The notes beneath the pieces were generated by a model. It was not told where the DNA came from, searched no databases, and saw only the letters and a program-made list of their open reading frames with translations. A stretch of 64,000 nt of DNA from Eucalyptus grandis. Taxonomy: Eukaryota; Streptophyta; Magnoliopsida; Myrtales; Myrtaceae. Of the stretch, positions 1-12,119 are shown in pieces (within the stretch, counting starts at the first letter, position 1; every line of letters begins with the position of its first letter). The translations under genes were made by a program, and so were the position numbers. The DNA is taken from contig NC_052621.1 in assembly GCF_016545825.1 (NCBI RefSeq), positions 7,340,199 to 7,404,198 on the forward strand, read 5' to 3'.

Positions 1-197
1 TTCTGCAGAGTTATTCCTTTTATATAGCTTTGAGGCTGCTTCGCTGTTTGCGGAGGTGAGAGGAATACGGTTCGAAATTGAAGTGCACCTCTTCGGAGCT
101 AACGAGGAAACAAGGTTCCGACAAAAGACGACAAAAAAAAAAAGGTAAGGAAACAAGTAAAATTTCAGAATTTCGGATATTTTACTAGGCTTTTGTC

Positions 198-280
198 TGT
201 AACTTTTTCCTTTTTCTTTTCGCTGGTAAAACTCGGATGTAACTTTTTTCCTTTTTCTTTTCGCTGGTAAAACTCGGATG
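198..280. repeat. Tandem duplication, ~40-bp unit x2
   Basis: Two near-identical consecutive copies of a pyrimidine-rich unit, each starting TGTAAC and ending near CTCGGAT, with a period of about 41 bases. The second differs by one extra T. No coding content is seen in bases 1-300. Confidence 0.8.
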
Positions 281-299
281 TAACTTTTTAATCAAAACC

Positions 300-1180
300 A
301 CAGGGAAAATTTCAGAAAATGCCCAAAGTGTACTTTTTTTCCTCAAATAAAAATTTGAAGTAAGTCTTATTTTAAATAAAAGCCTGAAATGACTATTAAT
401 CTCAAAAAATAACATAAAGTGGTTATATTTATTTCAAATAAAGGTCTAGCCTCACCAACTCACCGGCTAGCAAAAAATTCTAGCTGACTGGAGATATTTT
501 CGTCATTTAGATTAAATTATAATTTTTTGGCTTGATAATTAGATTAATAATTAAAAAACTTAAATTAAAAAAAAAAGGAGGGCAAGAGGATGTGGCTGCC
601 ACCCTATCACTAGTGGGATTGCGTCGCTGGCCAGTGAGTCGCCGGCACTTGGGTAAGGGCCCACTAGCCCTCACTAGAGGTGGGATCTAGGGGCATTGGG
701 TAATGATCGTAAGCGCTTGCATGAGAACCGACAACCCTCGCCCAAGCCGAGGCGAGAGCGGGCAACATTTGCCTAAATCTAAGAGAGGGTCGCTGCCCTC
801 TCTTGCCTCTAGCAAGAGTCGTCGGCCCTCACCTAGGTGTCGACAACCCCACTGACCATCGCCACCGGCCCACCGGTGATGGGGCAATGGCCACAAGTGA
901 GAGAGAGCCTTCCCTCCTGTCTCTATTCTCTCTCTCTCTCTCTTTTTAAAAGAAAAATTACTTTTTCATGGAAAAAAGAAAAAAATTAATAGACAAAATT
1001 GCCCTTATCAAATAATGAGTTAAGACATTTCTTTGAGACTGATATGACCACTTCAAGTTTTTATTTGAAATAAGATTCACTTTAGGCTCTTATTTGAAAC
1101 AATTTTCATTTAAAACATTTATTTGATAAAAATGATGGCATTTCAAGTTCTTATTTAAAACTTTCCCGAAATGACATGGG
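300..1180. mobile_element. Fold-back/MULE-like MITE with long inverted arms
   Basis: The left arm (about 300-450) and right arm (about 1020-1180) are imperfect inverted copies built from words such as TTTCAAATAAA and TGAAATG. They enclose a GC-richer centre (about 570-910) that holds no supported gene. Long terminal inverted repeats around unrelated filler suit a Mutator-like or fold-back non-autonomous element. No transposase is encoded and I could not fix a target-site duplication, so the exact ends are approximate. Confidence 0.55.
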
Positions 1181-1394
1181 TATATGAACAAATTTTAGAA
1201 GAAATTATGAGGAAGGAAAAGGGACGGATATTCAGAAAAAATGATCATTCTTTAGCATACATCCCCATTTTACTAATCAGCGAACGAGAATTATGAAAAA
1301 AATGATCATATACTTATTTCTTCATTTGATTTGTATCATATGTTTTCCAACTTATTTGTTAACTCTTATATTTCCTAGTTTTGATTTTAGGGTT

Positions 1395-1880
1395 ATTATC
1401 ACAAGAAATCCCGAAGTAGTGCATTTGTGATAAATTTATCCCAAACTAATTTTTTGACCTCAAAAAATCTCAAATTGGCATACTTTTGATATTTACTTTA
1501 AACTGGTACATTTAGGAGAAATTTACCATTTATAAGTTTTTGTTAAATTTTACTAACAAAATGTGAGTTGGATAACACATAATAATCTATTGGTGTATCA
1601 GTTTAAGATTTTACTCTCATTTTGTCATAGTTGCACCAATTTTGTCATTTTTGTAATATTTATCTAATTTGATGGAAGATATATTTGTCATAAATATATA
1701 AGTTTGGAGTTTTTGGCGGTCAAAAAAATTAATTTAGGATAAATTTGTTACAAATGTATAAGCTTAAGATTTTTATGATCATTTGGAGTAAATTTTTCAA
1801 ATGCGTACCAATTTTAGAATTTTGGTGGTCAAAAAATTAGTTTAAGATAAATTTGTCATAAATATACTAATTTGAGGTGT
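1395..1880. mobile_element. Fold-back MITE, ~100-bp terminal inverted repeats
   Basis: The stretch about 1405-1500 and the reverse complement of about 1790-1880 align over roughly 100 bases, sharing GATAAATTTAT and CTAATTTTTTGACC. A further inner copy of the right arm lies near 1690-1765. This is a non-autonomous element with no coding capacity. The target-site duplication was not resolved. Confidence 0.65.
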
Positions 1881-2320
1881 AACGACCCAAACTCCTTCCC
1901 TACTAGTTTAAGTATGCATGCAATGATTCTTTTACCGTCGTTTTGGCGTAACTAGGCTCTCTCGGCTCGACTAGGGCTTCTAGCTTCTTGCTAGGCTTCT
2001 TAGATAAACCATGGCATTTTAGCTCGATCGAAGCTTCGTGGGGCTAGCTTCCCGAGGCTTCTGGGTTCAAGAACCAAACATCCTGACTCAACCAGAGCAT
2101 CTCGTTCTATGAATGAGGCATCGCTCCTAACGCTATGTAGTGATGGATGTTTTTTCTTCTTTAAGTGATCACACAAATGCATCACACAAGCCGGTTTTTC
2201 TTCTTTTATATTATTCGACGTATGCAAGGCCTGAGGACATGCTCATTTAAGTGAGTATGTCTTGACCCTCAACATCATACAATATAATATGCCAGGTATG
2301 ATTCTTGATTCGTGACTTGA
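1881..2320. other. Intergenic, possible LTR remnant
   Basis: The block begins at 1878 with TGTAACGACCC, a start often seen in plant Gypsy LTRs. No second LTR, primer-binding site or polyprotein is visible, so this is only a hint. Confidence 0.2.
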
Positions 2321-2339
2321 ACTTTACGCATAGGCCGGT

Positions 2340-2560
2340 CCTTGTACTATGCATGACTTGAAATCGGTATGCTTCAATGCCGTACCAAGACCTCGTGGGT
2401 TTGAAGCGATCCTCGTATTAAGCAAGAATTGCAACCAGCATGCCTTAATGCCAATCTAAGGCCTTGCGGCCTTGAGCAATCCCCGCACCCACCAAGGCTT
2501 GGAACTAATATGCCTCAATGCCGATCGAAGACCTCATGACCTTAAGCTATCGCGACTTGA
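2340..2560. repeat. Diverged tandem repeat, ~70-bp period
   Basis: The phrase ATGCCTCAATGCC recurs with variation at 2369, 2440 and 2510 (spacings 71 and 70). Each is followed by a related 'AAGACCTCRTG..CTTGA' stretch. At least three diverged units are visible, possibly preceded by a fourth near 2310. A short ORF across this region (2518-2706) is judged accidental. Confidence 0.7.
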
Positions 2561-2580
2561 CATCGATTTCAAGCCGAGTG

Positions 2581-5500
2581 AACCTTGATCTCGTCCCGGG
2601 GCGTGAACGCATTCAATCATGCAAACATGAGCAAACTATACAAAAGAACAACACAACATACATACAGCTTACACGGGTGAGTACACCACTAAACTCGGCG
2701 ATATAAACTATTGCCCTAACCAAGAGTTAGAGATTTTACTTACAACATTTCAAGGGATGGTTTAGGTGACCGCACAATGTGCACACGAGTGAAAGAGCAA
2801 GAGAGGCATGGCCACAAGAGGGAGAGAGAGGGCGACGATGAGGGTAAGGTTGAGAGAGTGAGGGGGGAAGAGGAGGTGGTGTGGAAATGAGGGGGGAAAT
2901 GTTACTATTTTTAGGCAAACTTCTTATGATGATCTTTCCAAGCGGACCAATCATGTTCATTTAGATGGACAACCTAATATGAGGAGGTAGCAAGCTAAAG
3001 ATATGGGTGGCAAGTCTAGTTTCTACGGGCGACACTTACTCATCTTTCCATTAGTCCATCTAAGGGATTGAGTCGTCATAGAATAATTACATATAATTAT
3101 TGTGAGGACACCTAAGCCAATAATTAAGTCTCTCTCATTTAATGCTTGGACTTTGAGTAATCATTAGGCTAGATATGTTCATATTGCAAACTTGATCTCC
3201 AAGTTCTAGGTTAGTAGTCATTATGGCCTATCCTTTTAGGGGATACCTCAACTTGGCATTGAAGAACTAGAGTCCAAAGGTCAAAGGTATATAATACATC
3301 CTTATCCTAATTCAAGAAGACTCTAAATTGGTTTATTCCTCAAGTTGAGCATGCAGCCCCCTCCCCTCCAAGTTTGGGCGTGTGACTCTCATCCTAGGGA
3401 GCAAAACAGTTTTGAGCAATTTCCTAAATCAATGTCATTGCGTTATCAAATAAGTTCAAAAAATTATGAAATTTTGATATATTGTAGAGAAAATCTTACA
3501 AAACATTATTTATGAAGGAAGCTAAATCCATTTTGTGTTGTGGAAAGAGCAGTAAATCATTGAATACAACCTAACAATCTGCTCATGGAGCAGATCTAAT
3601 GACCGTAAAGAAAGATCAATTTCGAAATCCAAATCTTCACAAAACTCTTTGAAATTTTTGTATATTGTAATCTAGATGTCCTTTAAAATTTTGTGAATGA
3701 AGTATATCCAAATTCGAAAGAGAAAATTTTATAAAAATTCAAGAAAGTAATATGATCATTGTTTTTACTACACTTTGAGCAGGTTCTAGATGGTAAATGA
3801 TTGGATCTTTGTCCCAACATCTCACCTTAGAAAAATATGAAATTGAAATATGTTGTAGGCCAAGATGTTTTGAACAACTTTCATGGAGAAATTATCTCCA
3901 AATTCAAACCACAAAGAGCTCTATAAAATTGGAAAGTAGAAAAGATCGAGCAGTCTCGAAAAACTAGGAAGTCAAAACCTAGGAGAACAGAAGTGGCAAG
4001 TCTATGGAGGAGACGTGGCGCCCTACTTTGGCTTGCAATATCATTGCCATTATTTCCTTAAGTCATGAGTCACATTCTTTCATTAACTACTTGAGACACC
4101 TAAGCCTCCATACTCATTATCCCCATTTAATGCATTTGATTCTTGTTTTTCAAGAAGATTAACCTATCTAGCTTGGTTTCTAAATCTTCTTAATAGGCTT
4201 ATGACTCACTCTTTCTTAATGTGCAAGAATCCAAAGTTCATTATTACCTTTAAATGACAAGATTATTTGGCGCCAAGTGTTTCCCCTTAGTTAACATGCA
4301 TTAAATGACTACATGCCAAAGACATTAAATGCACCAAAGGAAAATATATAAGTTTAAAGGCCATCTCATTGGGCGGAGTTAATCGAGTCTAATCGTGACT
4401 GACTATGTTATTTGTCCTGAAATTCGTGCATAAGCCATGATCGGACGAAGCCAAATGTAACCAAACTTAACCGGCAAAAACGAGCTCGAACTTCCCTTGT
4501 ACCTTGTAAATGGGGTTCTTGGATGGTTCCAAGGGCTAGGCCTTGGCCAGTCGATCAGTCCTCTAGTTGGTCCATGGGCCAGTCTAGGGTTTTGCATCAC
4601 AACTTATAGCTAGTTTGGAACTGAACCGCATTAAGCTTACTCAATCTATGGTCGGTTTTCGATTGTCAAGTAATTGTGTGGAATCGATCAATTCACCTCA
4701 CTCACGATTGAATTGGATTAATTCATGGTTGTCCATGACCGATACAACAACTTGATGGAATTACCGTGGCCAGTATAATGACCAAGCAAAATTGAGCCAT
4801 GATCGTCTGCCAATCCATAATGATGTGTGATTGTCCTGCAACCAATTATGGTCGAATAGCATTTCCATGGTCGAACACTCTATAACAAATCATTTGGTTG
4901 CCGATTCTCGAATGGATTACTCAGCTCATGACCGTCCCTCGGGCCAGCTCATGGCCTAGTCCCACTATTGGCACATTGATCCTTGGCCTACTCGTCAGGG
5001 TCAGAATAAGAGTCGAAATTGAGAATGTTTTAGTGAGTTTTTTGTGGTACTAACTTTTTTTTTTTAATGGGATTTAGACTCGCAACATAAACGTAAGTAT
5101 TGTTTGAACTTAACGGCAATAGGTTAGCATATAATTACTACTAGATATCAAACCCAAAAAAAAAAAAAAAAAAATTACTACTAGATAAGCGTGTAACGAA
5201 ACATGAATAATATGGGAAAAATGATTCTCCAACTTAAGTAATGAGACGTTTTAGGAATATATATATATACCCCTCAATTTTTCATGTAATTATTATGTAA
5301 GGTTTTGCGTATATCTTTCCAGTTGTGCATATTTATGATTGATTCAATTGATTGTAATTAATAGCGTGATATTATGTTACCATGAATAATCATCTTGTAA
5401 ATCATATAAATACTTTTATTATATAATATACAGAAATCACACAATTCTTTATTAATATTATTATTTCAGGGATATATTTGGAAACTTAGGAATATTAGCA

Positions 5501-6420
5501 AAGCCCAAAGTGCTTTGGGATTATCAATGCCTAATTACTTGAATATTGCATCACGTTCTCATAATTCTAAGTTAAAAACATATAGGAAATTAGAGTTGCA
5601 CTATAATTACGTTATGAAAGCATCCCAATTCTTTCAAAAAAAGTATACTAGAATGTCAAAAATTATGCATGGCGCTCAATTTAGCGTTAATTTTTTTTTT
5701 CAAATTACTTAAGTACTGCATTTGAAAAAAAAAAGAAAAAGATTACTCAAGTATCAATTTCAACTTCAATAACCGGAAATCCGACATAGCAATCTTTTAT
5801 TAATTTCTTTAATCAACGTGCCCAATCAATATATAGACCCCAAATCACGTCGTTTATAGCGTTTGCTCCAAATTATAAATCCTAAATTGCAATTCGATAG
5901 AAAATCTCCATTAAAATCCTAATTGATTTGCCCTCAAAATCAAGACCCTAATTGGTGAGACAAGTAGAGGAGAAGCGAGTGGCTGGATTGAGGATAAAGA
6001 GGAAGTTGCAGGCGACAAAGGTGGTAATCAAACACAAGCGAAGGACCTGGTTTCCCTCCCAGCGAAGAAGGAGAGCAACGACCGCTTCATGTTGGAATTG
6101 GTCGAAGAGATCAGGTGGTAGAATATCCTCTGCCTCAAGGAGGACGCGTCGGTGACTGCCATGGGCAGAAACCCCAAAAGAAAGGAGGCTGTCTCTATGT
6201 GTGAGCAAGTGAGAGAGAAGAGGGCAACGATGTCGTTCTTAGGCAAGCCAGCCACTTCGGACCACGCAACATTTTTTTGCATGTCCGTGTGGATTGGTTT
6301 TAATAAAAATGTGTTAAGTCATATTAAAATTTTAATAGAATAAAGGATATTAAAAGTGTCAAAAGTTATGTACAACATTTATTAAAATACTAAAATTTTC
6401 ACCGGCTCACCTAAAGGCTA
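2581..6420. other. Gene-less AT-rich intergenic DNA
   Basis: No reading frame, RNA gene or complete mobile element was recognised. Short ORFs near 4.4, 5.5 and 5.95-6.3 kb overlap on both strands and lack recognisable motifs. Homopolymer A runs occur near 5155 and 5727. Confidence 0.5.
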
Positions 6421-7506
6421 GGGTCCGTTCGTTTCGCGAAAATTATCACATTTTTAGAAAATATTTTCAAAGAAGTCATTTTCTTGGAAAATAACTATAT
6501 TTTCTAGTGTTTGGCTAAAACCTGAACTTTGCGTGGAAAATATTTTCCACAATTTGTCGGCTAATTTAATTGTTTAGGAAAAATTATCAAAGAATTGAAT
6601 TTTAATATTTTTAATTGACCACAAAAATAGTTATATTTTTTTATATTTTTAAAAAATGATTTTTAATTATTTATATTTTTAAAAAATCTAAATTTTTATT
6701 TATTTTCTTTCTTTTTCTTTTCCTTCCTCCTCCTTCTCCTTCCTCCTTCCTCCTTCTTCTTCCTCCTCCTTCCTCCTTCCTCCGCCGCCGCAAGCTTGAC
6801 GATGGTCGGTTGCCCGGCAGCCAACCAAGACGCGGTCACCAGAGCTAGCAAGCTTGAGGCTCGGCCGATCTCACCCAAGCTCCTTAGAGGTTTGCTGGGC
6901 TTTGGCGAGCCGCGAGCTCATCGGATCTAGCAGCAGAGCTTGGGCTTGCCTGGATCGGGAGCTCGAGCTTCTGCCCGGTTTGGCGAGCTCGCGGCTTGCT
7001 AGTGCTCGGCGAACCTCTGGCAATGCCCGAGCCTCACCCAGCTCGTCGGATCTTGCAAGGCCCAAGCTCCACCCTAGGCCGGCAAGGCTCCGCCACACCC
7101 AATCTGGGGAGGCCCGAGCTTGGCTTCACTAGATCGGGCTAGGCGGAGCCTCGCCGGCCTAGGGCGAGGCTCGAGCTAGCTCGTAGCCGATCGCCGGCGA
7201 GCGGCCCCTAAGGAAGAAGATGAAATGAAAAAAAAAAAAAAAAAGGAAAAAAAATTAAAATCTCGTTTAAAAAAAACAATAAAGAAAAATAAAGCATAAA
7301 TGTGTTGGTGAAAAAAAAAAACAAGATGGAAGAAGTTATGGAAAATGTTTTCCACTTTTGAAAAGTGGAAAACATTTTCCTCATCTTTAAAGGTTAGTTT
7401 TTTCCAAAGATGGAAACATTTTCCTTGATTATTTCATTTTTTTGTGGAACAAATATTGGAAAATCCGAAAAATATTTTCGTGAAAGTCATTTTCTTTCAC
7501 GGAGCC
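6421..7506. mobile_element. PIF/Harbinger-like MITE abutting GLP pseudogene A
   Basis: It starts GGGTCCGTTCGTTTC and ends in the reverse complement of GGCTCCGTGAAAG. The body is AT-rich and built from TTTTCC/GGAAAA words around a GC-rich core (about 6780-7200) dominated by permutations of GCGAGGCTCGG and AGCTCG. It is closely related to the element at 20540-21374. There is no transposase and no clear target duplication: the left flank is CTA and the right flank is GAA, the first GLP bases. Its right end lies exactly at the base before codon 3 of the neighbouring GLP pseudogene. Confidence 0.65.
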
Positions 7507-8173
7507 GAAGTTCCTTCTAACATTTGTCCTCTTGGCTTTGGCATCATCTCATGCCTTTGGCTTTGACCCAAGTCCTCTTCAGGACTTCTGTGTAGCCATC
7601 AACGACAGCAACTCTGCGGTGCTTGTGAATGGAAAGTTCTACAAGGATCCAAAGCTTGCCGTAGCAGATGATTTCTCCTTCACAAAGTTCAGATATCCTG
7701 GGAGCACATCGAATCTGCTCGGATCCAAAGTAACGACTGCCTTTGTCGACCAACTCCCAGGACTCAACACTCTTGGCATCGCCATGGCCCGCCTTGACTT
7801 TGCTCCGTATGGTCTAAACCCTCCCCACATCCATCCTTGTGGCACCGAGATGCTAGTGGTCATGGAGGGTACGCTTTACGTCGGTTTTGTCACATCCAAC
7901 CAATTGAACAATACTCTCTTCACCAAAGTCTTGACCAAATGAGATGTTTTCGTGTTTCCACAAGGCCTAATACATTTCCAGCTGAATATTGGCCAAGCTA
8001 ATGCACTGGCCTTTGCTTTCTTGAGCAGCCAGAATCCGGGTCTCATAACCATAGCAAATTCAGTCTTTGGATCGAAGCCACTGATCAATGTTGATGTCCT
8101 TACAAAGGCTTTCCAAGTGGACAACAAACTGATCAATTATTTGCAAGCACAGAACTCGTTTGACAACCATTAG
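7507..8173 (+). pseudogene. Germin-like protein pseudogene A (intronless, no start, nonsense)
   Basis: This is a subfamily-1 germin-like sequence: a secreted cupin, where intact relatives are apoplastic metal-binding glycoproteins. Homology begins at the third codon of the related copy at 11464. The two ATG codons there are replaced here by the end of a MITE. The first germin box ([14 protein letters not shown]) and second box (IHFQLN) are recognisable. An in-frame TGA at 7940-7942 replaces the GGA of the copy at 11464 and cuts the frame inside the cupin fold. The second conserved N-terminal cysteine is changed (KFYKDP instead of KFCKDP). The intron present in the minus-strand copies is cleanly absent. 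No promoter is visible. The three defects together support a dead gene. Confidence 0.9.
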
Positions 8174-9311
8174 GCAGATGTTCACGAGTAATTGTGTTTG
8201 TTTATTACATTACAGAGAAGAATTCTTTCCAATAACATGCTCACTTTTGGGTACTAGTACATTTGTTTGTTATCCGATTTATGATAAGATTTCTCTCTCT
8301 CTCTCTCGTAAATATTTAGAGGGCTCAAATAAAAACTGATTCAAGGTCTCTTTCCATCTTACTCGCTCCAGGTCTCTATCTTTTCAAACGAGACATATTA
8401 CTCGATCACTCCAGGCCAATCTCAAGTATCAGCTTGTGAATAATTCTTCCTTCATAGCATTGTTTAAGTCACGCAATTTCATGATTCTGATATAGAGCTG
8501 CGTCTTATGTAATTTTCTTCCTCACTTTGGGTTTGTTTATTTTCCGTAAGGATTAAGAGTTTGTTTAAGACTAACCTTGGAATAGGGCCACCAAACATTA
8601 ATTATCTCTTTGTTCCATTCATGCCCATAAAATGTTACAATGACCATGAGTGGTATATCTTGAGGATCTTCATTTATTTATCCAAATAATTCCAATTCAG
8701 TAAAGAAATGTTTCACATTGTCCATAGATAGCAGTTTCCCTATTTCACTCGACTTCAACGCAAGAAGAGATGACATGTGCGCAGAGTTCCTTCGAGAGGC
8801 AGAGAGAGTCTATATATAGGATGCTCTGCTAGGCCCCTGATAATGCTCAAAACCGGTGTTTGTACTAGGGAGTCAAGATGCTAAAAAGAATAATGAATTA
8901 GCTAGTGTCATGAAATTAAATATATGCTTGTTCCCTGTAACATTTAAATGCTAAGGAATAGTGTTATTAAAGTTTTTCTGATGTAATATTCTAGCTTGGC
9001 CAAACTTCATAGTTTTATTTTACGTGTTATTGCACGGGTATATTCAGCAAACTCACTCGAGCAGCTTGCCAAGGTTTGCATGTGGTAATGGTCAGGCAGA
9101 ACATGGAAACCTTTTAAAGCCAGCATTGCATATGGGGGGGTGCGTGAGAGAGAGAGAGAGAGATTCTTATGAAGAATGATCATTTATGACTCAAAACGTT
9201 CACGATCAGTTACAATAACAACGATTTTTTTATTGGGAACCAATTATCAATCTCAGCAATCATGTATGGAGAATACAGGGTAGTTTGACATCTGGAGTTC
9301 AATGCGTCAAC
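8174..9311. other. GLP intergenic spacer, unit 1
   Basis: This holds the 3' flanks of converging GLP copies A and B. It includes a CT microsatellite (about 8292-8307) and an AG run (about 9150-9166). The same order of sequences recurs between copies C and D (12120-13188), which marks a segmental duplication. No gene was seen. Confidence 0.7.
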
Positions 9312-10098
9312 CTAATTGTTGTCATACCAAAATTGCGCCTGAAGGTAGTCAACAACCTTCTTATCCACTTGGAAGGCCTTGGTGAGAACATCGGCCGAAA
9401 TGGGTGGCTTCGATCCGAACACTGAATTAGCAATGGTAATCACTCCTGGGTTCTGGCTGCTCAGAGCAGCAAAGGCCAGCGCAGGGGTCTTTCCAATGTT
9501 CAGCTGGAAGTGGATGAGACCAATTGGGAACACAAACACATCCCCTTTGTACAACACTTTGGTGAAGAAGGTGTTGTTTAATTGGTTGGATGTGACGAAG
9601 CCGACAAGCAGTGTGCCCTCAGCGACAACCAGAATCTCGGACCCACGAGGGTGAGTGTGGGGAGGATTCAGGCCACCCGGAGCGAAGTCAATACGAGCCA
9701 TGGAAATGCCCAAAGTGTTAAGTCCTGGAAGTTGGTCGACGAAAGCAGGTGTGACTTTCGATCCGAGCGGGTTCACAGTATTCCCAGGATATCTAAACCC
9801 CTTAAAGAGGAAATCATCTGCTGTAACTTGTTTTGGGTCCTTGCAAAACTTTCCGTTCACAAATACTGCATAAGAAACAGAATTCATGTTAATAGGCTTA
9901 TCTAGGCAGAAACTCCTTTCACGGAAATACTTATAGCATCATTACACAGAACAGAAAGATACGAATAATGCGTCAGTGAGCTCAACCTTTTGGGTCATTG
10001 ATGGCCACACAGAAGTCTTGAAGAGGACTCGGGTCATATGCAAAACTGGTGGCAGTTGCTAGAGCCAAGATGAGAAGGCTAATTGGAAGAAACTTCAT
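9312..10098 (-). CDS. GLP: Germin-like protein B, subfamily 1 (secreted cupin)
   Basis: Exon 1 is 9987-10098 and exon 2 is 9312-9865, with a 121-bp GT-AG intron. The product is 221 residues, the normal germin-like length. Residues 1 to about 21 are a hydrophobic signal peptide ending near SFAYDP. Cys30 and Cys45 are the conserved N-terminal disulfide pair. Box 1 ([11 protein letters not shown]) supplies His107, His109 and Glu114, and box 2 ([10 protein letters not shown]) supplies His156. All four cupin metal ligands are present, so a folded Mn-binding protein exported to the cell wall is expected. Family members have superoxide dismutase, rarely oxalate oxidase, or structural defence roles; the activity here cannot be told from sequence. 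The start was chosen because exon 1 opens directly with the signal peptide and a TATA box lies about 100 bases upstream. It is paralogous to copy D. Confidence 0.92.
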
Positions 10099-10197
10099 TA
10101 TGGTGGAATGGGGAGTCTCTGGTCAGGGCTTTGATATCTACCTCTTCACTTGTTTGCTTGAGATGATATTATATGTTTTGCATGGACGCATCACCCC

Positions 10198-10205
10198 CTT
10201 TTATA
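10198..10205 (-). promoter_or_regulatory. TATA box of GLP copy B
   Basis: TATAAAAG on the minus strand, about 100 bases before the ATG at 10098. The equivalent TATAAAAA stands at the same distance before copy D, which supports a conserved core promoter. Confidence 0.6.
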
Positions 10206-11378
10206 GATGACAGTCGTGTTGACCCGGTATTTGATTTTCCATGACAAGCAACACTTCCCAGATCTACAGCTATACCAAGTCTCAGATATGGTAGTTCATT
10301 TTTTATTCCGAGAGATGAATAGTTCCACAACTGCCGCAACAAAATGCCCCTTTCTTTGACCTATTCTCTTTCCTTGTTAAGAAAAAGCATGATATCTGAT
10401 ATGGAAGTGGACTTCTTCAATAATATGTAAATCTTCGGTTTCCTACTTCTTTACTGTTTTGATGTCCTATGCGGATTCAGCTGGATGGAGCGAGGGCCAG
10501 TTCTTCTGGAAGTGCTTCGGATGATCATACCAAACTGTCAAATGAAAATGATGTAGGTAAAGTGTTTTCATATGCATCTCCATCCTTCACCATGAAACAC
10601 TTGCCAAGCTGCCGAATTATTTCCTACAGACATTATGTTTACTTTCTCATATAAAACATGCAGGGTTTTCACACCATCTGGATGATCTAAGATTAATAAT
10701 CAAAATCTGTTTGAATTGTATCGGAGAGGTAAATGAATGGTTTGACTCGTTTTTAAATTTGCTGCTGTGAACACGTTGTAAACCTATATTTCACAAAACT
10801 CAGATGATCCATCCATATCTACATGCCAAATTTTACACCTTATCATTGGGATGACTGGCTTCCACCAAAAGTATGACCTACAAACTTTTCACTATTCAAG
10901 CTACTATCGATACGATTGCCCAAGAAGATTACCGAGAATATCATCAAGTATATATCTTTTCAATAGTAGTCCTGAAGATCGATTTTTCGATAACATCCGA
11001 CAAATAAGGCTAATCCTTGGAGATCATGTGAAAAATAAATTGTTTTCTTTATGTCGTTAGATAGCCTAGAGTACAGACCGATTCTCCCTCCAATATAACC
11101 ACAGCAATCAAATAGGGGCAGTGAGAATGTAAAATTTGAACATGGCGTCTAAAGTTAAAAATCTGAGAATGTAAAAAGATGAGAAGTAAAGTGGGAATGC
11201 TTCATCGAATGACTAATTCTCAATTAGAACGGGTTTAGAAACAAGAGGGGGTTGAAGTTGTAGAATGGTTCACCAATCACACGGAAGAGTAAACAATTGT
11301 TATAGACTTAGCACTGTTCCTTGCTTCGGCTGCTTCCTGCAGGCCCGTTGACTGGGACTAAGTCAAATGACTAACTAC
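10206..11378. other. GLP intergenic spacer between duplicated units
   Basis: Upstream flank of copy B. The stretches about 10440-10490 and 10850-10950 have diverged counterparts downstream at about 14260-14320 and 14450-14540, and again near 16080-16160. These are relics of repeated duplication of the cluster. No gene was recognised. Confidence 0.55.
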
Positions 11379-11386
11379 TATAAATA
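11379..11386 (+). promoter_or_regulatory. TATA box of GLP pseudogene C
   Basis: TATAAATA lies about 78 bases upstream of the ATG at 11464. Unlike copy A, this copy still has its core promoter and may be transcribed despite its frameshift. Confidence 0.5.
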
Positions 11387-11463
11387 GATGAGCCGTGTTT
11401 CACAACAATCCTCAACAGAACAGAATTTCCGAGACAGACTAATCGAAGCTCAGAAAATATTCC

Positions 11464-12119
11464 ATGATGAAGTTCCTTCTAACATTTGTCCTCTTGGCTT
11501 TGGCATCATCCCATGCCTTTGCCTCCGACCCAAGTCCTCTTCAGGACTTATGTGTAGCCACCAACGACAGCAACTCTGTGATGTTTGTGAATGGAAAGTT
11601 CTGCAAGGACCCAAAGCTTGCCGTAGAGATGATTTCTCCTTCACAAAGTTCAGATATCCTGGGAACACATCGAATCTGCTCGGATCCAAAGTAACGACTG
11701 CCTTTGTCGACCAATTCCCAAGACTCAACACTCTTGGCATCGCCATGGCCCGCCTTGACTTTGCTCCGTATGGTCTAAACCCTCCCCACATTCATCCTTG
11801 TGGCACTGAGATGCTAGTGGTCGTGGAGGGTACGGTCTATGTCGGTTTTGTCACATCCAACCAATTGAACAACACTCTCTTCACCAAAGTCTTGACCAAA
11901 GGAGATGTTTTCATGTTTCCACAAGGCCTCATTCATTTCCAGCTGAATATTGGACAAGCTAATGCACTGGCCTTTGCTTTCTTGAGCAGCCAGAATCCGG
12001 GTCTCATAACCACAGCAAATTCAGTCTTTGGATCGAAGCCACTGATCAATGTTGATGTCCTTACAAAGGCTTTCCAAGTGGACAATAAACTGATCAATTA
12101 TTTGCAAGCACAGAACTAG
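11464..12119 (+). pseudogene. Germin-like protein pseudogene C (intronless, frameshift)
   Basis: A subfamily-1 germin-like gene close to copy A, with an intact start ([16 protein letters not shown], signal peptide) and both N-terminal cysteines (QDLC, KFCKDP). Compared with copy A, one base is missing near 11626, within the LAVADD motif. This shifts the frame before both cupin boxes; the boxes remain readable in the next frame down to the stop at 12117-12119. That stop is about five codons earlier than in copy A because CTC became TAG. A 243-residue open frame from 11388 exists only because an upstream frame runs into the shifted one, and its first ~70 residues are not germin-like. The intron of the B, D and E copies is absent here too. 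Confidence 0.88.

Noticed and set aside
5948..6343. Cluster of short ORFs on both strands
   Set aside because: Multiple frames open simultaneously with Arg/Ser-rich products; no family match.
6854..7132. 92-codon ORF
   Set aside because: Lies in the GC-rich core of the MITE at 6421 with open frames on both strands and no domain.
8292..8307. Possible CRISPR-like or regulatory repeat
   Set aside because: A plain CT dinucleotide microsatellite repeated in both GLP spacers; there are no spacers, and CRISPR arrays are not expected in a plant nucleus.
11388..12119. A single 243-residue germin-like gene
   Set aside because: Its N-terminal ~70 residues are out of frame with the germin signal peptide and exon-1 homology. 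A one-base deletion near 11626 explains the apparent fusion.
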